Below, piece by piece: positions 40,116-48,483 of a DNA stretch of 52,551 nucleotides. The stretch comes from Amycolatopsis sp. Lineage in GTDB: Bacteria; Actinomycetota; Actinomycetes; Mycobacteriales; Pseudonocardiaceae. The stretch spans positions 1 through 52,551 of the forward strand of contig NZ_JAODNM010000173.1 of assembly GCF_025464955.1 (NCBI RefSeq), read 5' to 3'. The position numbers were made by a program, and so were the translations under genes. Each line of letters opens with the position of its first letter. Position 1 is the first letter of the stretch. Under the pieces are notes generated by a model. That model did no database searches, was not told where the DNA came from, and saw only the letters and a program-made list of their open reading frames with translations.

Positions 40116-41381
40116 ATGAGTCATGACGCAGGCGACAGGGCAGTGCGCGAAGAGCCCTCGGAAGCCGGGGCCGGCGCGCCGCCGAACCTCCGGGAAGTGG
40201 GCAGGCTCCGGGTGCTGCGTGCGCTGCACGAGACCGAGCGGACCAGCCGCCCCGAGCTCGTCCGGATGACCGGCCTGGCCAGGGCGACGGTCACCGCCCT
40301 GATCGCCGAGCTGACCGAGTTCGGCCTCGTCCAGGAGGACGACGGTCCCGGTGGGTCGGAAACCAGGCGCACCGGCAGGCCAGCCCAGTGGATTTCACTC
40401 GTTCCGTCGGCCGCCTACGCCGTCGGCGCCGATATCGGCCACCACCACGTCCGGGTCGCGCTGTGCGATCTGTCCGGCACGCCGGTCTGGCATCACGCCG
40501 AGACGCGCGAGGTCGACCACGCGCCGGACGAGACCCTCGACCTGGTCGCCGGCCTGGTGGATCGCGCGCTGGAGGAGACGGCCGTCGATCGGGAGCGGGT
40601 GCTCGGCATCGGCGCGGGCATCGCCTCCCCGGTCGACAAGGTCACCGGCTCCCTGGGTGGGGAGAGCATCATGCCCGGCTGGCTCGGCATCCGGCCCGGC
40701 ATCGAACTGGCCCGTCGCACCGGGATGACGACCCAGATCATCAACGACGCCAACGCGGGGGCGTTGGCCGAACGGCTTTATGGCGCGGGCCGCGGCACCG
40801 CCGACATGGTGTACGTGCGACTGTCGGCAGGCATCGGCGCCGGGATCGTGTCCGACGGACGGCTGCTGGTCGGTGCCGGTGGGCTGGCCGGCGAAATCGG
40901 GCACCTGCCTTCGGTTTCCGATGGCCTGATCTGCCGGTGTGGCAACCGGGGTTGCCTCGAGACGGTGGCCAGTCCGCCCGCCGTGGCGCAGCTGTTGGCG
41001 ACCAGCTGGGGGAAGCACGTCGCTGCCGCGGAGCTGCCTCGGTTGCTGGCCGCCGGCGATCCGGGCACGGTGCGCGCGGTCGAGGACGCCGGCGTCGCGG
41101 TCGGCCGTGCGGTGGCCTCGTTGGTGACGCTGTTCAACCCCGAGCTGATCGTGGTCGGCGGTGATCTGGCCGTCGCGGGCGAGCTGATCTTCGAACCGAT
41201 CCGGCACGGCATCCGCCGTTACGCGCTGCCGGCGGTGGCCAAGCGGGTCACCGTGGTGCCGGGTGAACTCGGCGACCGGGCGGAGGTCCGCGGCGCGGCC
41301 GGCATCGTGCTGGCCCAGGCACCGCGCAGCCTGGCGGCCGACCCCTCGGCGCTGAGCCACGGCCAGGCGCTCTTCGGCTGA
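40116..41381 (+). CDS. ROK-family transcriptional regulator
   Basis: A 421-residue regulator of sugar metabolism. An N-terminal winged helix-turn-helix (about 28-75: LRVLRALHETERTSRPELVR, GLARATVTALIAELTEFGLV) precedes a ROK domain (about 105-410) with DIG phosphate motif and the zinc signature GEIGHLPSVSDG then CRCGNRGCLE (His263, Cys273, Cys275, Cys280). Such proteins usually repress sugar-use genes until a sugar binds. ATG 40116 has GGAGGGG 5 nt upstream. It is divergent from the glycoside hydrolase operon and is its likely repressor; this is inferred from position. Confidence 0.92.
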   Translation: MSHDAGDRAVREEPSEAGAGAPPNLREVGRLRVLRALHETERTSRPELVRMTGLARATVTALIAELTEFGLVQEDDGPGGSETRRTGRPAQWISLVPSAAYAVGADIGHHHVRVALCDLSGTPVWHHAETREVDHAPDETLDLVAGLVDRALEETAVDRERVLGIGAGIASPVDKVTGSLGGESIMPGWLGIRPGIELARRTGMTTQIINDANAGALAERLYGAGRGTADMVYVRLSAGIGAGIVSDGRLLVGAGGLAGEIGHLPSVSDGLICRCGNRGCLETVASPPAVAQLLATSWGKHVAAAELPRLLAAGDPGTVRAVEDAGVAVGRAVASLVTLFNPELIVVGGDLAVAGELIFEPIRHGIRRYALPAVAKRVTVVPGELGDRAEVRGAAGIVLAQAPRSLAADPSALSHGQALFG

Positions 41382-41408
41382 AGCACGGACGCCTATGAAA
41401 CGGGCTGC

Positions 41409-41440
41409 CCCGTGTGCCCGGCGATCGCCGGGCACACGGG
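41409..41440. terminator. Bidirectional terminator
   Basis: A perfect 32-bp palindrome centred on GATC: arm CCCGTGTGCCCGGCGA (41409-41424) pairs with 41425-41440. It lies between the convergent ROK gene (end 41381) and the I36-like gene (end 41484). There is no loop beyond the central bases and no T-run on either side, as is common for actinomycete terminators. Confidence 0.75.
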
Positions 41441-41483
41441 CCCCCCTTCGCATTCACTCAGCGTGATGGTTTGCGATGAGTTG

Positions 41484-41972
41484 TTACGAGACGCCGATGG
41501 AGCTGGCTCGGTCGTTCCACCCGTTGCCGATGTTGGCCAGGTTGGCCGACTGGTCGATCCAGACCGAGTAAGGGGTGCCGTAGTTGATCGGGTCGTGCAG
41601 GTGGACGTCGCAGTGGTGATACGTATGCACCGAACTGGCCTTGTTGCTGAATGCCCCGAGGTTGGGATTGCCGTACTCGCCCTCGTAGCCGGCGGTGCAA
41701 TCCTTCGTCACGTAGAAGCTGTACGAGGCGCCGCTGTAGTTGATGCCGTCGTAGAGCGTCACGGCCAACACTGATGCCTTGGCGACTCCGGCGAGTTGCG
41801 CGGCCTGCGCCTCGCTGTCGCCGCAGGCGCTCTTGTGGGTTTGCACGTCGGTGGCGCAGTACGGCGCAGCTTCCGTGGCCGCCGCGGCGGGCACCGCGGC
41901 CGCGATCAGGCCCCCGGCGACGGCGATCGTCGTCATGGCAGCCAGCCGGACGGCTAGGGACTTCACAGTCAT
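41484..41972 (-). CDS. Secreted I36/beta-gamma-crystallin-like protein
   Basis: A 162-residue exported protein. Signal peptide about 1-32 (LAAMTTIAVAGGLIAAAVPAAAA). The mature part holds cysteines (39, 50, 92 and one in HHCDVHLH) and a crystallin-like fold: VTLYDGINYSGASYSFYV and IGNGWNDRASSIGVS match the peptidase inhibitor family I36 of streptomycetes. It may inhibit a protease or be a structural secreted protein. ATG 41972 follows AGGAAA. Alone, divergent from the SARP-NACHT gene. Function is inferred from family only. Confidence 0.8.
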   Translation of the reverse strand: MTVKSLAVRLAAMTTIAVAGGLIAAAVPAAAATEAAPYCATDVQTHKSACGDSEAQAAQLAGVAKASVLAVTLYDGINYSGASYSFYVTKDCTAGYEGEYGNPNLGAFSNKASSVHTYHHCDVHLHDPINYGTPYSVWIDQSANLANIGNGWNDRASSIGVS

Positions 41973-42165
41973 GATCGTTTCCTGTCGTAGAGGCGAGTGG
42001 TCACGTTCCCCAAGTCGGTGACCGGACGAGCACCACCATGCCGGGACCCGTCCTCGTACCGTCCCTGCCGTGTCCTTCTGGCTGCCCTTGGTGTTGTCCT
42101 TACCCGCTCCGAACTGCACGGGTATGCTGGGCGCGCACTGCGACCGGTGCGGGGAGGGACCGGGG

Positions 42166-44955
42166 ATGGACTTCCGCGTGCTCGGAACGCTGGAGATCTG
42201 GACAGAGCAGGGGCGGCTGATGCTGCCCGGCGCGCGTCATCAGCGGGTGCTGGCGGCGTTGCTGCTGGCGCCGAATTCGGTGGTGCCGCTGTCGAAACTC
42301 ATCGAGGCGACCTGGGATGACGAACCTCCCGCGACCGCCACGAAACAGGTCCAGAACTGCGTTTCGACGCTGCGTGAACGCCTGGGTGACCCCGATCAGC
42401 GGCTCATCGTGACCGACGGCCCCGGCTATCGGATCACCGTCGGCGAGGACCAGCTCGATGTCCTGCGCTTCACCCATCGGATCGCCGACGCCCGCCGGTT
42501 CGCCGCCGAAGGCGCCTTGCGCGAGGGGGTGCGCGAGATCCGTTCGGCCTTGGAGCTGTGGCGGGGTCCCGCGTTGGACGGGCTCGGCACCGCCGTATTG
42601 GCCGGGCGCGCGGCGCGGCTGGACGAGCAGCGGCTCAACGCGCTCGAGTTGTGCCTCGACTGGCAGCTCGCGCTCGGCGAGTACCGCGAGGTTGTCGACG
42701 AGCTCGCAGAGGTCGTCTCCGAGCATCCGCTGCGCGAACGGCCGCACACGCAGCTCATGCTCGCGCTGGACCGCGGTGGCCGGCAGGCCGACGCGCTGAA
42801 CGTGTTCCACCGCTTGCGGGTCCGCCTCGCCGAGGAACTCGGGGTCGATCCCGGAGCCGACGTGCGTCAGCTGCACGAACGGATCCTGCGCGGCGAACCC
42901 CACTCGGACGGCGCAGTGCCAAGTACTCCCGAACTCGCCGCCGAGCGGGCCCCGGACGAGCTGGACCGCGCGGCCAAGGAGCTCGCGGCGGCCATCGCCC
43001 GGCAGTGGACCGCCGAGGCCGAGATGCGGTCGCTGAACCGGCCCGAACCGGTGCCGCTGACCTGGTCCAGTACCACGAAGCAGGTGGCGGCGGTCGCCTC
43101 GGCGGTCTTGGGTGAACGGCCTGGTGACGGCTCGGATCGGTTGGTCCTGAGCGGGGATCTCGCCGATGTGGTGGCGAAGTTCCGGCAGGTCCCGACGCGT
43201 CAGCTGGTCGTGCTCGGCGAACCCGGAGCCGGGAAGACGGTGCTGGCGATCCTGCTCACCCTCGGGCTGCTCGCGGATGCGCCACCCGGCGAGCCGGTGC
43301 CGGTGCTGCTGCCGCTCGCCTCGTGGAACCCGCGTCAGGAACATCTGCACGGCTGGCTCGCCCGCAAGCTCGTCGAGGAGTATCCCGGACTGGCGAACAC
43401 CGCCGCGTACGGCAAGGACGCCGCGCTCCGACTGGTGCTCGAAGGCCGGATCATCCCGGTTCTCGACGGCCTCGATGAGACCCCGCCCGGGTTTCACGCG
43501 GCCGCGATCGACGCGCTCGACCAGGCCGTGGCGGGTGGCCGCCCGCTGGTCCTGACCTGCCGCAGCGCCGAGTACGAGCTCGCGGTGAACCAGGCGGGTT
43601 CGTTCCTGGCCAGGGCAGCGGTGGTCGAGATCGAGCCGGTGGAACTCGAGGATGCCATCGACTTCCTCACCGGGCGCCAGCGCGTCGGCGACAACCGCTG
43701 GCAGCCGGTGGTCCAGCGGTTGCGGCAGGAGCCGGACGGGGTGCTGGCGCAGGCTCTGCGCACCCCGCTGATGGTCGACCTGGCCAGGACCGCCTACGCC
43801 CATCCCGCCACCAGCCCCGGCGAACTCTGTGACACCACAAGGTTTCCTGACAGCGTCGTCATCGAGGGGCACCTGCTCGACGCGTACCTGCCCGCCGTCT
43901 ACCTCCGCCGCCCAGCACCGCCCGCGCGGCTCGACCGTCCGGCGCGGGCGCGTGACTACGACGCGGAACAGGCCGAGCGGTGGCTGAGTTTCCTCGCGCG
44001 GCAGCTGGAACGCGGCAGCACGCGCGACCTCGCGTGGTGGCAGCTGGATCGTGCGGTGCCGAGGATTGTCATCGGGCTCTACCTCAGTCTGCCCTCGGCG
44101 GTGTTGTACGCGCTGACCGGTTGGCTCGCCGCGGGCCCGGCGATCGGGGCGATCTACGGGATGTCGTTCGCGGTGGCGGGCTGTGTCACCCACAGTGTCG
44201 GGCACCGGCCCGGGCCGCTGCGGGTGGAGGCCCGCTTCCGCCGGACAGCGGGCAGGTTCGGGCGCCGGTTCGCGGCGGGCGTGGTGATCGGGGTCTGCCT
44301 CGGCCTCGGCTGGTCGCTCTCGGCCGGGGTGATCGGACTGCTCGCGGTGGTGTTCGGGCTGGCCATCGGGGTGCATGTCTGGCTGGACACGCCACTGGAC
44401 GCCAACCGGGTGTCGAGCCCGGCGACGGTGCTGAGCAACGACCGCGCGGCGACGCTGTCGTTCACCCTGTCCTTCATGGTGTCGCTGGGCTTGTTCTACG
44501 GGATGGCGTTGGCCCTCACCCCGGAGGCGGCGGCAGCCGAGGTCTTCGACGGCCGTTTCGATCTCGAGTTGGGGTTGGCAGGTGGGCTGGCTTCGGCCCT
44601 GTTGGGCCGTTATCTGGTTCGCAACCCGGGCAGCGTGGCCTACGGGCTCGCCGGCGCGGTCATCGGTGGGTTGATCCTGCCGCCTGCGGCGAGCCCCGCA
44701 CTCGCGGTGGTGGCGGGCGTCGGGTTCGGGCTCGCCGTCGGGCTCACCGTGTGCCTGGCCCGTGCCTGGGGCGCGTTCGCGATCACCCGGCTCTGGCTGG
44801 CGTCGCGAGGGCGTATCCCGTTGGAGTTCATGGGTTTCCTCGACGACGCGCACCGGCGCGGGGTGCTGCGGCAGGTCGGCGCGGTGTACCAGTTCCGCCA
44901 CGCCCGCCTGCAGGAGCGGCTCGCGGTACGCGGAAACATCGACCCGCAGGCCTGA
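42166..44955 (+). CDS. SARP-NACHT-transmembrane fusion regulator
   Basis: A 929-residue protein with three parts. Residues 1-240 are a SARP: an OmpR-type winged helix (DFRVLGTLEIW, LPGARHQRVLAALLLAPNSV) plus the BTAD helical domain. Residues about 345-620 are a NACHT/STAND NTPase: P-loop GEPGAGKT (351-358), Walker B PVLDGLDE (431-438), sensor LTCRSAEYE. Residues about 632-875 form several membrane helices, and the end GFLDDAHRRGVLRQVGAVYQ-type tail (890-929) is the usual close of actinomycete NACHT membrane proteins. So a transcription activator would be tethered to the membrane. GGAGGG lies 8 nt before ATG 42166; TATGCT (42123-42128) may be its -10. AfsR has NB-ARC and TPR instead. Confidence 0.88.
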   Translation: MDFRVLGTLEIWTEQGRLMLPGARHQRVLAALLLAPNSVVPLSKLIEATWDDEPPATATKQVQNCVSTLRERLGDPDQRLIVTDGPGYRITVGEDQLDVLRFTHRIADARRFAAEGALREGVREIRSALELWRGPALDGLGTAVLAGRAARLDEQRLNALELCLDWQLALGEYREVVDELAEVVSEHPLRERPHTQLMLALDRGGRQADALNVFHRLRVRLAEELGVDPGADVRQLHERILRGEPHSDGAVPSTPELAAERAPDELDRAAKELAAAIARQWTAEAEMRSLNRPEPVPLTWSSTTKQVAAVASAVLGERPGDGSDRLVLSGDLADVVAKFRQVPTRQLVVLGEPGAGKTVLAILLTLGLLADAPPGEPVPVLLPLASWNPRQEHLHGWLARKLVEEYPGLANTAAYGKDAALRLVLEGRIIPVLDGLDETPPGFHAAAIDALDQAVAGGRPLVLTCRSAEYELAVNQAGSFLARAAVVEIEPVELEDAIDFLTGRQRVGDNRWQPVVQRLRQEPDGVLAQALRTPLMVDLARTAYAHPATSPGELCDTTRFPDSVVIEGHLLDAYLPAVYLRRPAPPARLDRPARARDYDAEQAERWLSFLARQLERGSTRDLAWWQLDRAVPRIVIGLYLSLPSAVLYALTGWLAAGPAIGAIYGMSFAVAGCVTHSVGHRPGPLRVEARFRRTAGRFGRRFAAGVVIGVCLGLGWSLSAGVIGLLAVVFGLAIGVHVWLDTPLDANRVSSPATVLSNDRAATLSFTLSFMVSLGLFYGMALALTPEAAAAEVFDGRFDLELGLAGGLASALLGRYLVRNPGSVAYGLAGAVIGGLILPPAASPALAVVAGVGFGLAVGLTVCLARAWGAFAITRLWLASRGRIPLEFMGFLDDAHRRGVLRQVGAVYQFRHARLQERLAVRGNIDPQA

Positions 44956-44973
44956 TTGCGGACCTGAGAAAGC

Positions 44974-44997
44974 CCGCAACTCGACGGCGAGTTGCGG
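44974..44997. repeat. CGCAACTCG palindrome after SARP-NACHT gene
   Basis: Arms CCGCAACTCG and CGAGTTGCGG around loop ACGG, a perfect palindrome starting 19 bp after the stop. A related GACTCGCCGTCGC half follows at about 45013. It is a member of the family also at 1630 and 51345. It probably works as a terminator here. Confidence 0.75.
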
Positions 44998-45025
44998 TGG
45001 AACCGGGTGGGGGACTCGCCGTCGC

Positions 45026-45155
45026 GGGAAGGGGATGGCCTTGTCGTCGGTACCCCAGGCGGCGAGTACCGGATCCCGGCCCGCCCCACGGTCCGGTTGC
45101 CGCCGACCGTTCCACCGTGCACGAGCAGGACTACCGGCCCGTCGGCGGGGCCGGA
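45026..45155 (-). pseudogene. Alpha/beta hydrolase relic
   Basis: On the minus strand one frame reads GPADGPVVLLVHGG, the beta-strand and oxyanion region that starts an alpha/beta hydrolase, and a second frame soon after reads PVLAAWGTDDKAIPFP, typical of the C-terminal acid-residue loop. Some 150 residues that should separate them are gone. Both pieces are short, so the call is tentative. The rest of 44998-45255 holds nothing I recognise. Confidence 0.4.
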
Positions 45156-45255
45156 CGCCGGGCCCGTCCGGCGACTACGTAGGCGGTGCCGAAACCCGAC
45201 GCCAGTGCGGTGATTCCGATAATGCACCCGTGTTTCGGGTGGAGGAGGGCCGCGC

Positions 45256-45540
45256 TCAGGTATTGAGGTAGACGAACGTGTCGGCGCCCTTGTCAGGAGG
45301 ACTGAGCAGCAGCTGCTCGACGATCGGCAGGTGCACCCAGCCGTTGGCGGAGCCGGGTTGGGTGGCGAAGCCGGTGTTGATGTTGCCGGGGTTGAACGCG
45401 ACGCTCGTGAGTCCTTTCGGGCCGTGGCGGCGGTGAAGTTCTTTGGTGAACAGGATCTGCGCGAGCTTGGCGGCGTTGTAGGCCTTGACGGCGCTGTAGT
45501 GCACTTCGCCGTCAAGGTCTTCGACGTAGCCGCGTGATCT
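45256..45540 (-). pseudogene. C-terminal relic of short-chain dehydrogenase
   Basis: The last 94 codons of an SDR: YVEDLDGEVHYSAVKAYNAA, with catalytic YNAAK, then LAQILFTKELHRR, SVAFNPGNINTGFA and a normal C-terminus (FVYLNT, TGA 45256). The Rossmann N-terminus with the TGxxxGxG motif and about 200 residues are absent; sequence upstream of 45540 belongs to the LysR gene's 3' flank. The remaining part cannot bind NAD(P). It was probably cut when the LysR unit was joined here. Confidence 0.8.
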
Positions 45541-45571
45541 ACGTAGTCCTCGCCGACGCGCCTGTCGCTGG

Positions 45572-46453
45572 TCAGGAACGGGACTCCTCAAGGAGGGCGT
45601 CGGCCAGTGCGGCCGCGGCGGGGGACACCGGGAACCGCGCCGAGGTGGCGAGGGCGAGCGTCCACGTGGTCGACGGCGTGACCGGGACCGCGCGGAGATC
45701 CGAGTACCGGCCGGCCGGGGTGGACGGCAGCAGCGCGACGCCGAGCCGGTTGCGCACCAGGCCGGCTGCGGTGTCGTAGTCGGCCACTTCGTAGGGGGCT
45801 TCGGGGGCGATTCCCGCCGCGGCGAAGGCCTCGTCGGTCTGGCGGCGGATGCCCCAGCCTGCCGCGAACCGCACGATGGTCTCGCCGGCCAGGTCGGCCA
45901 CCCGCGCCTGGATCCGCGCGCCGAGCCGGTGTTCGGGCCGGCACAGCAGAAGGAGTGGTTCGCGGGCGATCGTCCGCAGGGTGACGTGTGCCGGCGGTGT
46001 CGTGGCCGCGACGAGGGCGAGGTCGAGAGCTCCGTCCGCCACGGCTTCGAGATGGCCGGTGGTGCCCGCGACGCTCTGCCGCAGTCGTACCGAGACGAGC
46101 GGATACCGCGCGTGGAACCGGCCCAGTGCGCTCGGTAGGTCGAGCGGCCCGGAGGACAACAGCGTCCCGAGGTCGACACTGCCGCTGAGCTGCTCGCGGT
46201 AGGGCGCGACCGAGTTCCGTGCGCGACGGGCCGCGGCGAGGGCGCCTCGCGCTTCGGTGAGGAACGCCGCGCCGGCGGGGGTGAGCGCGATCGGGTGCGC
46301 GGCTCGGTCCAGGAGCCGGATGTCGAGTTCGCGTTCGAGCTTCGCGACCGCCGTCGAGACAGCCGACTGCACGACGTGGACCCGTTCGGCGCCTCGGGAG
46401 AAGCTGCGCTCCTCGGCGACGGAGACGAAGTACTCCAGCTGACGGAGATCCAT
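45572..46453 (-). CDS. LysR-family regulator of dioxygenase operon
   Basis: A 293-residue LysR protein: helix-turn-helix at 1-65 (DLRQLEYFVSVAEERSFSRG, QSAVSTAVAKLERELDIRLL) and an effector-binding domain. ATG 46453 has no ribosome site, and GATAGT ends 6 nt upstream, so it may be leaderless. It is divergent from the intradiol dioxygenase operon, with an inverted repeat (46478-46497) between. LysR activators with an aromatic inducer are the rule for such operons (CatR/BenM type), so it probably activates the dioxygenase. Confidence 0.92.
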   Translation of the reverse strand: MDLRQLEYFVSVAEERSFSRGAERVHVVQSAVSTAVAKLERELDIRLLDRAAHPIALTPAGAAFLTEARGALAAARRARNSVAPYREQLSGSVDLGTLLSSGPLDLPSALGRFHARYPLVSVRLRQSVAGTTGHLEAVADGALDLALVAATTPPAHVTLRTIAREPLLLLCRPEHRLGARIQARVADLAGETIVRFAAGWGIRRQTDEAFAAAGIAPEAPYEVADYDTAAGLVRNRLGVALLPSTPAGRYSDLRAVPVTPSTTWTLALATSARFPVSPAAAALADALLEESRS

Positions 46454-46477
46454 GGTCTCACTATCTCACATGGAGAT

Positions 46478-46497
46478 GAAGAGTATCGATTCTCTTC
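46478..46497. promoter_or_regulatory. Inverted repeat, LysR operator
   Basis: GAAGAG and CTCTTC flank 8 nt whose centre is ATCGAT; 18 of 20 bases are symmetric. It lies 24 bp before the LysR start and about 60 bp before the dioxygenase start, where a LysR recognition site is expected, and is AT-rich for this genome. Confidence 0.6.
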
Positions 46498-46556
46498 GTT
46501 GGACGAGATAGGAATTCTCCGCGATGCTGAGGAGGCGGAACGAAGGGAGCCGAACG

Positions 46557-47438
46557 ATGTCGATCGACCTGACCGAGGAAACGATCACCGCCGAGGTACA
46601 GAAGACCTTTGACGGGGCCGCGGACGAGCGGACGCGCGAGATCTTCGTGAGCTTGGTGCAACACCTGCACGATTTCGCTCGCGAAGTGCGGCTGACGAGC
46701 GAGGAATGGTTCACGGCGGTGGACTTCCTGGAGCGGGTGGGCCGCATCAGCAGCCCCACACGTCAGGAGTTCGTGCTGCTGTCGGACATCCTGGGGGTGA
46801 GCGTGCTCGTCGACCAGATCAACCACGACGGCGGCGCGGGCTCCGCCACCGACTCGACCCTGCTCGGGCCGTTCTACGTGGACGGGCGGCCGCGCGTGGA
46901 GAACGGTTCCGACATCTCCGGCGGTGTCCCCGGCATGCCGCTGTTCTTCACCGGCAGGGTCGTGGATTCGACCGGCCTGCCGGTGTCCGGTGCGGACGTG
47001 GATACCTGGCACAGCGACGGCGAGGGGTTCTACGACGTGCAGCAAGCGGACAAGCTGCACGGCGAACTCGCCATGCGGGCCCTGCTGCACACCGACCTCG
47101 ACGGCTGGTTCTCGTTCCGTTCGATCGTGCCGCGGTATTACCCGGTACCGACCGACGGCCCCTGCGGGGAGATCATCCGGGCGGCAGGCAGGTCGCCGAT
47201 GCGGCCTGAACACCTGCATTTCCGGTTCCGCGCGGCCGGCTGCGAACCGCTGGTGACCATGTTGTTCCGGGGCGACGACCCGTACCTGGAGCAGGACGCG
47301 GTGTTCGGGGCCAAGCGTTCCCTGGTCGCCGACTTCGCGGACCACGAGGCGGGGGAGACCGCGCCGGACGGTACCCCGATGACCGAGCCGTTCCAGACCG
47401 TCGAGTGGACCTTCACTCTCGCTTCCGCGCGTCGCTGA
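46557..47438 (+). CDS. Intradiol ring-cleavage dioxygenase (hydroxyquinol/catechol type)
   Basis: A cytoplasmic Fe(III) dioxygenase of 293 residues that splits a dihydroxy- or trihydroxy-aromatic ring between the hydroxyls. The helical N-terminal dimer domain (1-100) and LLGPFYVDGRP are typical of hydroxyquinol 1,2-dioxygenases. Iron ligands readable: Tyr159 in GEGFYDVQ, Tyr195 in RYYPVPTDGP, His219 and His221 in RPEHLHF. GGGAG lies 7 nt before ATG 46557. It is the first gene of a three-gene unit with the oxidoreductase at 47479 and the metallo-hydrolase-like gene at 48484. The expected next enzyme, maleylacetate reductase, is not in the window. Confidence 0.92.
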   Translation: MSIDLTEETITAEVQKTFDGAADERTREIFVSLVQHLHDFAREVRLTSEEWFTAVDFLERVGRISSPTRQEFVLLSDILGVSVLVDQINHDGGAGSATDSTLLGPFYVDGRPRVENGSDISGGVPGMPLFFTGRVVDSTGLPVSGADVDTWHSDGEGFYDVQQADKLHGELAMRALLHTDLDGWFSFRSIVPRYYPVPTDGPCGEIIRAAGRSPMRPEHLHFRFRAAGCEPLVTMLFRGDDPYLEQDAVFGAKRSLVADFADHEAGETAPDGTPMTEPFQTVEWTFTLASARR

Positions 47439-47478
47439 CGGCGGACCTGCCGTTCACCGTCGGAGAAAGGACACTTCT

Positions 47479-48465
47479 GTGCGCGCTCTGCGTTTCGACC
47501 GGTTCGGTGGTCCCGACGTGCTGCGGGTCGCCGAGCTACCTGACCCGGTCGCGACCGACGGCACCGCCGTCGTCGCCGTCCGGGCGGCCTCGGTCAACCC
47601 GTCCGACCTGAAGAACGTCGCCGGCGTCATGGAGGGCACTGTGCTGCCCCGAGTGCCGGGCCGGGACTTCGCGGGGATCGTCGTTGCCGGTCCGGCGGAC
47701 TGGCTCGGCGCCGAGGTGTGGGGCACCGGCGGCGACGTCGGCTTCACCTTCGACGGCTCACACGCGGAATTCCTTCGTGTCCCGGTCGGCGCGCTGGCTC
47801 GCAAACCCGAGCGGCTCAGCTTCGAAGAGGCATCCGCGGTCGGGGTCAACTTTGTGATCGGGTGGCTCGGCGCCGTCGAGATCGCGCAGCTGCAGAAGGG
47901 CGAGACCGTCGTCGTCTTCGGGATCTCCGGCGGCGTCGGCGGCGCTGTCGCCCAGATCGCCCACGCCCGCGGCGCCCGGGTGCTGGGCGTCGGCCGGGTC
48001 GCTCCGGCCGACGGCACGCCGGCGGCGGAGATCGTCGACGAGTTCGTGCCCTTCACCGGTGACTCGGCGGATGTCGTCGACGCCCTGCTCAAGCACACCG
48101 GCGGACGGGGTGCCGAGGTCGTCTACGACGCCGTCGGCGGGGTCACCACCGCGGCCGCGCTCGCGGTCTTGGCCCAGCGCGGCAGGCTGGTGGTGATCAG
48201 CGCGGTCGGCACTCCGATGGTCGAGATCCACCTCCCGGACTTCTACCACCGCGAAGCCCGGCTCCTGGGCGCGGACAGCCGCCAGCTCGACGTCACCGAA
48301 TCCGCCGAGCGGCTGACCCTGCTCACCCCGTTCTTCGAACGCGGAGAGTTCCGGCCGTTGCCGGTCGCGCACCGGTTCGGCCTCGACGACGGTCCGCAGG
48401 CGTACGCCGCGGTGGCCGACCGGGTCCCCGGGCGCGTCGTCATTCTCCCGGAACGCCTTAACTGA
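47479..48465 (+). CDS. Medium-chain quinone-oxidoreductase-like enzyme
   Basis: A 328-residue NADPH-dependent reductase of the MDR superfamily without the zinc-binding Cys residues (quinone oxidoreductase type). GroES-like start (ALRFDRFGGPDVLRVAELPD), VPGRDFAGIV, and the Rossmann motif FGISGGVGGAVAQIAHARGA. Start GTG 47479 after GAAAGGA. It follows the dioxygenase gene by 40 bp and precedes the MBL-fold gene by 18 bp, so it is probably cotranscribed; it may reduce a quinone or enone of the aromatic pathway. Confidence 0.9.
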   Translation: MRALRFDRFGGPDVLRVAELPDPVATDGTAVVAVRAASVNPSDLKNVAGVMEGTVLPRVPGRDFAGIVVAGPADWLGAEVWGTGGDVGFTFDGSHAEFLRVPVGALARKPERLSFEEASAVGVNFVIGWLGAVEIAQLQKGETVVVFGISGGVGGAVAQIAHARGARVLGVGRVAPADGTPAAEIVDEFVPFTGDSADVVDALLKHTGGRGAEVVYDAVGGVTTAAALAVLAQRGRLVVISAVGTPMVEIHLPDFYHREARLLGADSRQLDVTESAERLTLLTPFFERGEFRPLPVAHRFGLDDGPQAYAAVADRVPGRVVILPERLN

Positions 48466-48483
48466 CCCCGGAAAGGGGAGATC

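Noticed and set aside
42166..44955. Complete anti-phage defence system around the NACHT protein
   Set aside because: No neighbouring defence genes (nuclease, restriction, toxin-antitoxin) are present, and the SARP domain points to gene regulation. Kept only as an architecture of interest.
42100..44979. A 959-codon minus-strand frame covering the SARP-NACHT gene
   Set aside because: It is almost as long as the true gene but made of Arg/Gln/His/Pro runs; the plus strand has P-loop, Walker B and membrane helices.
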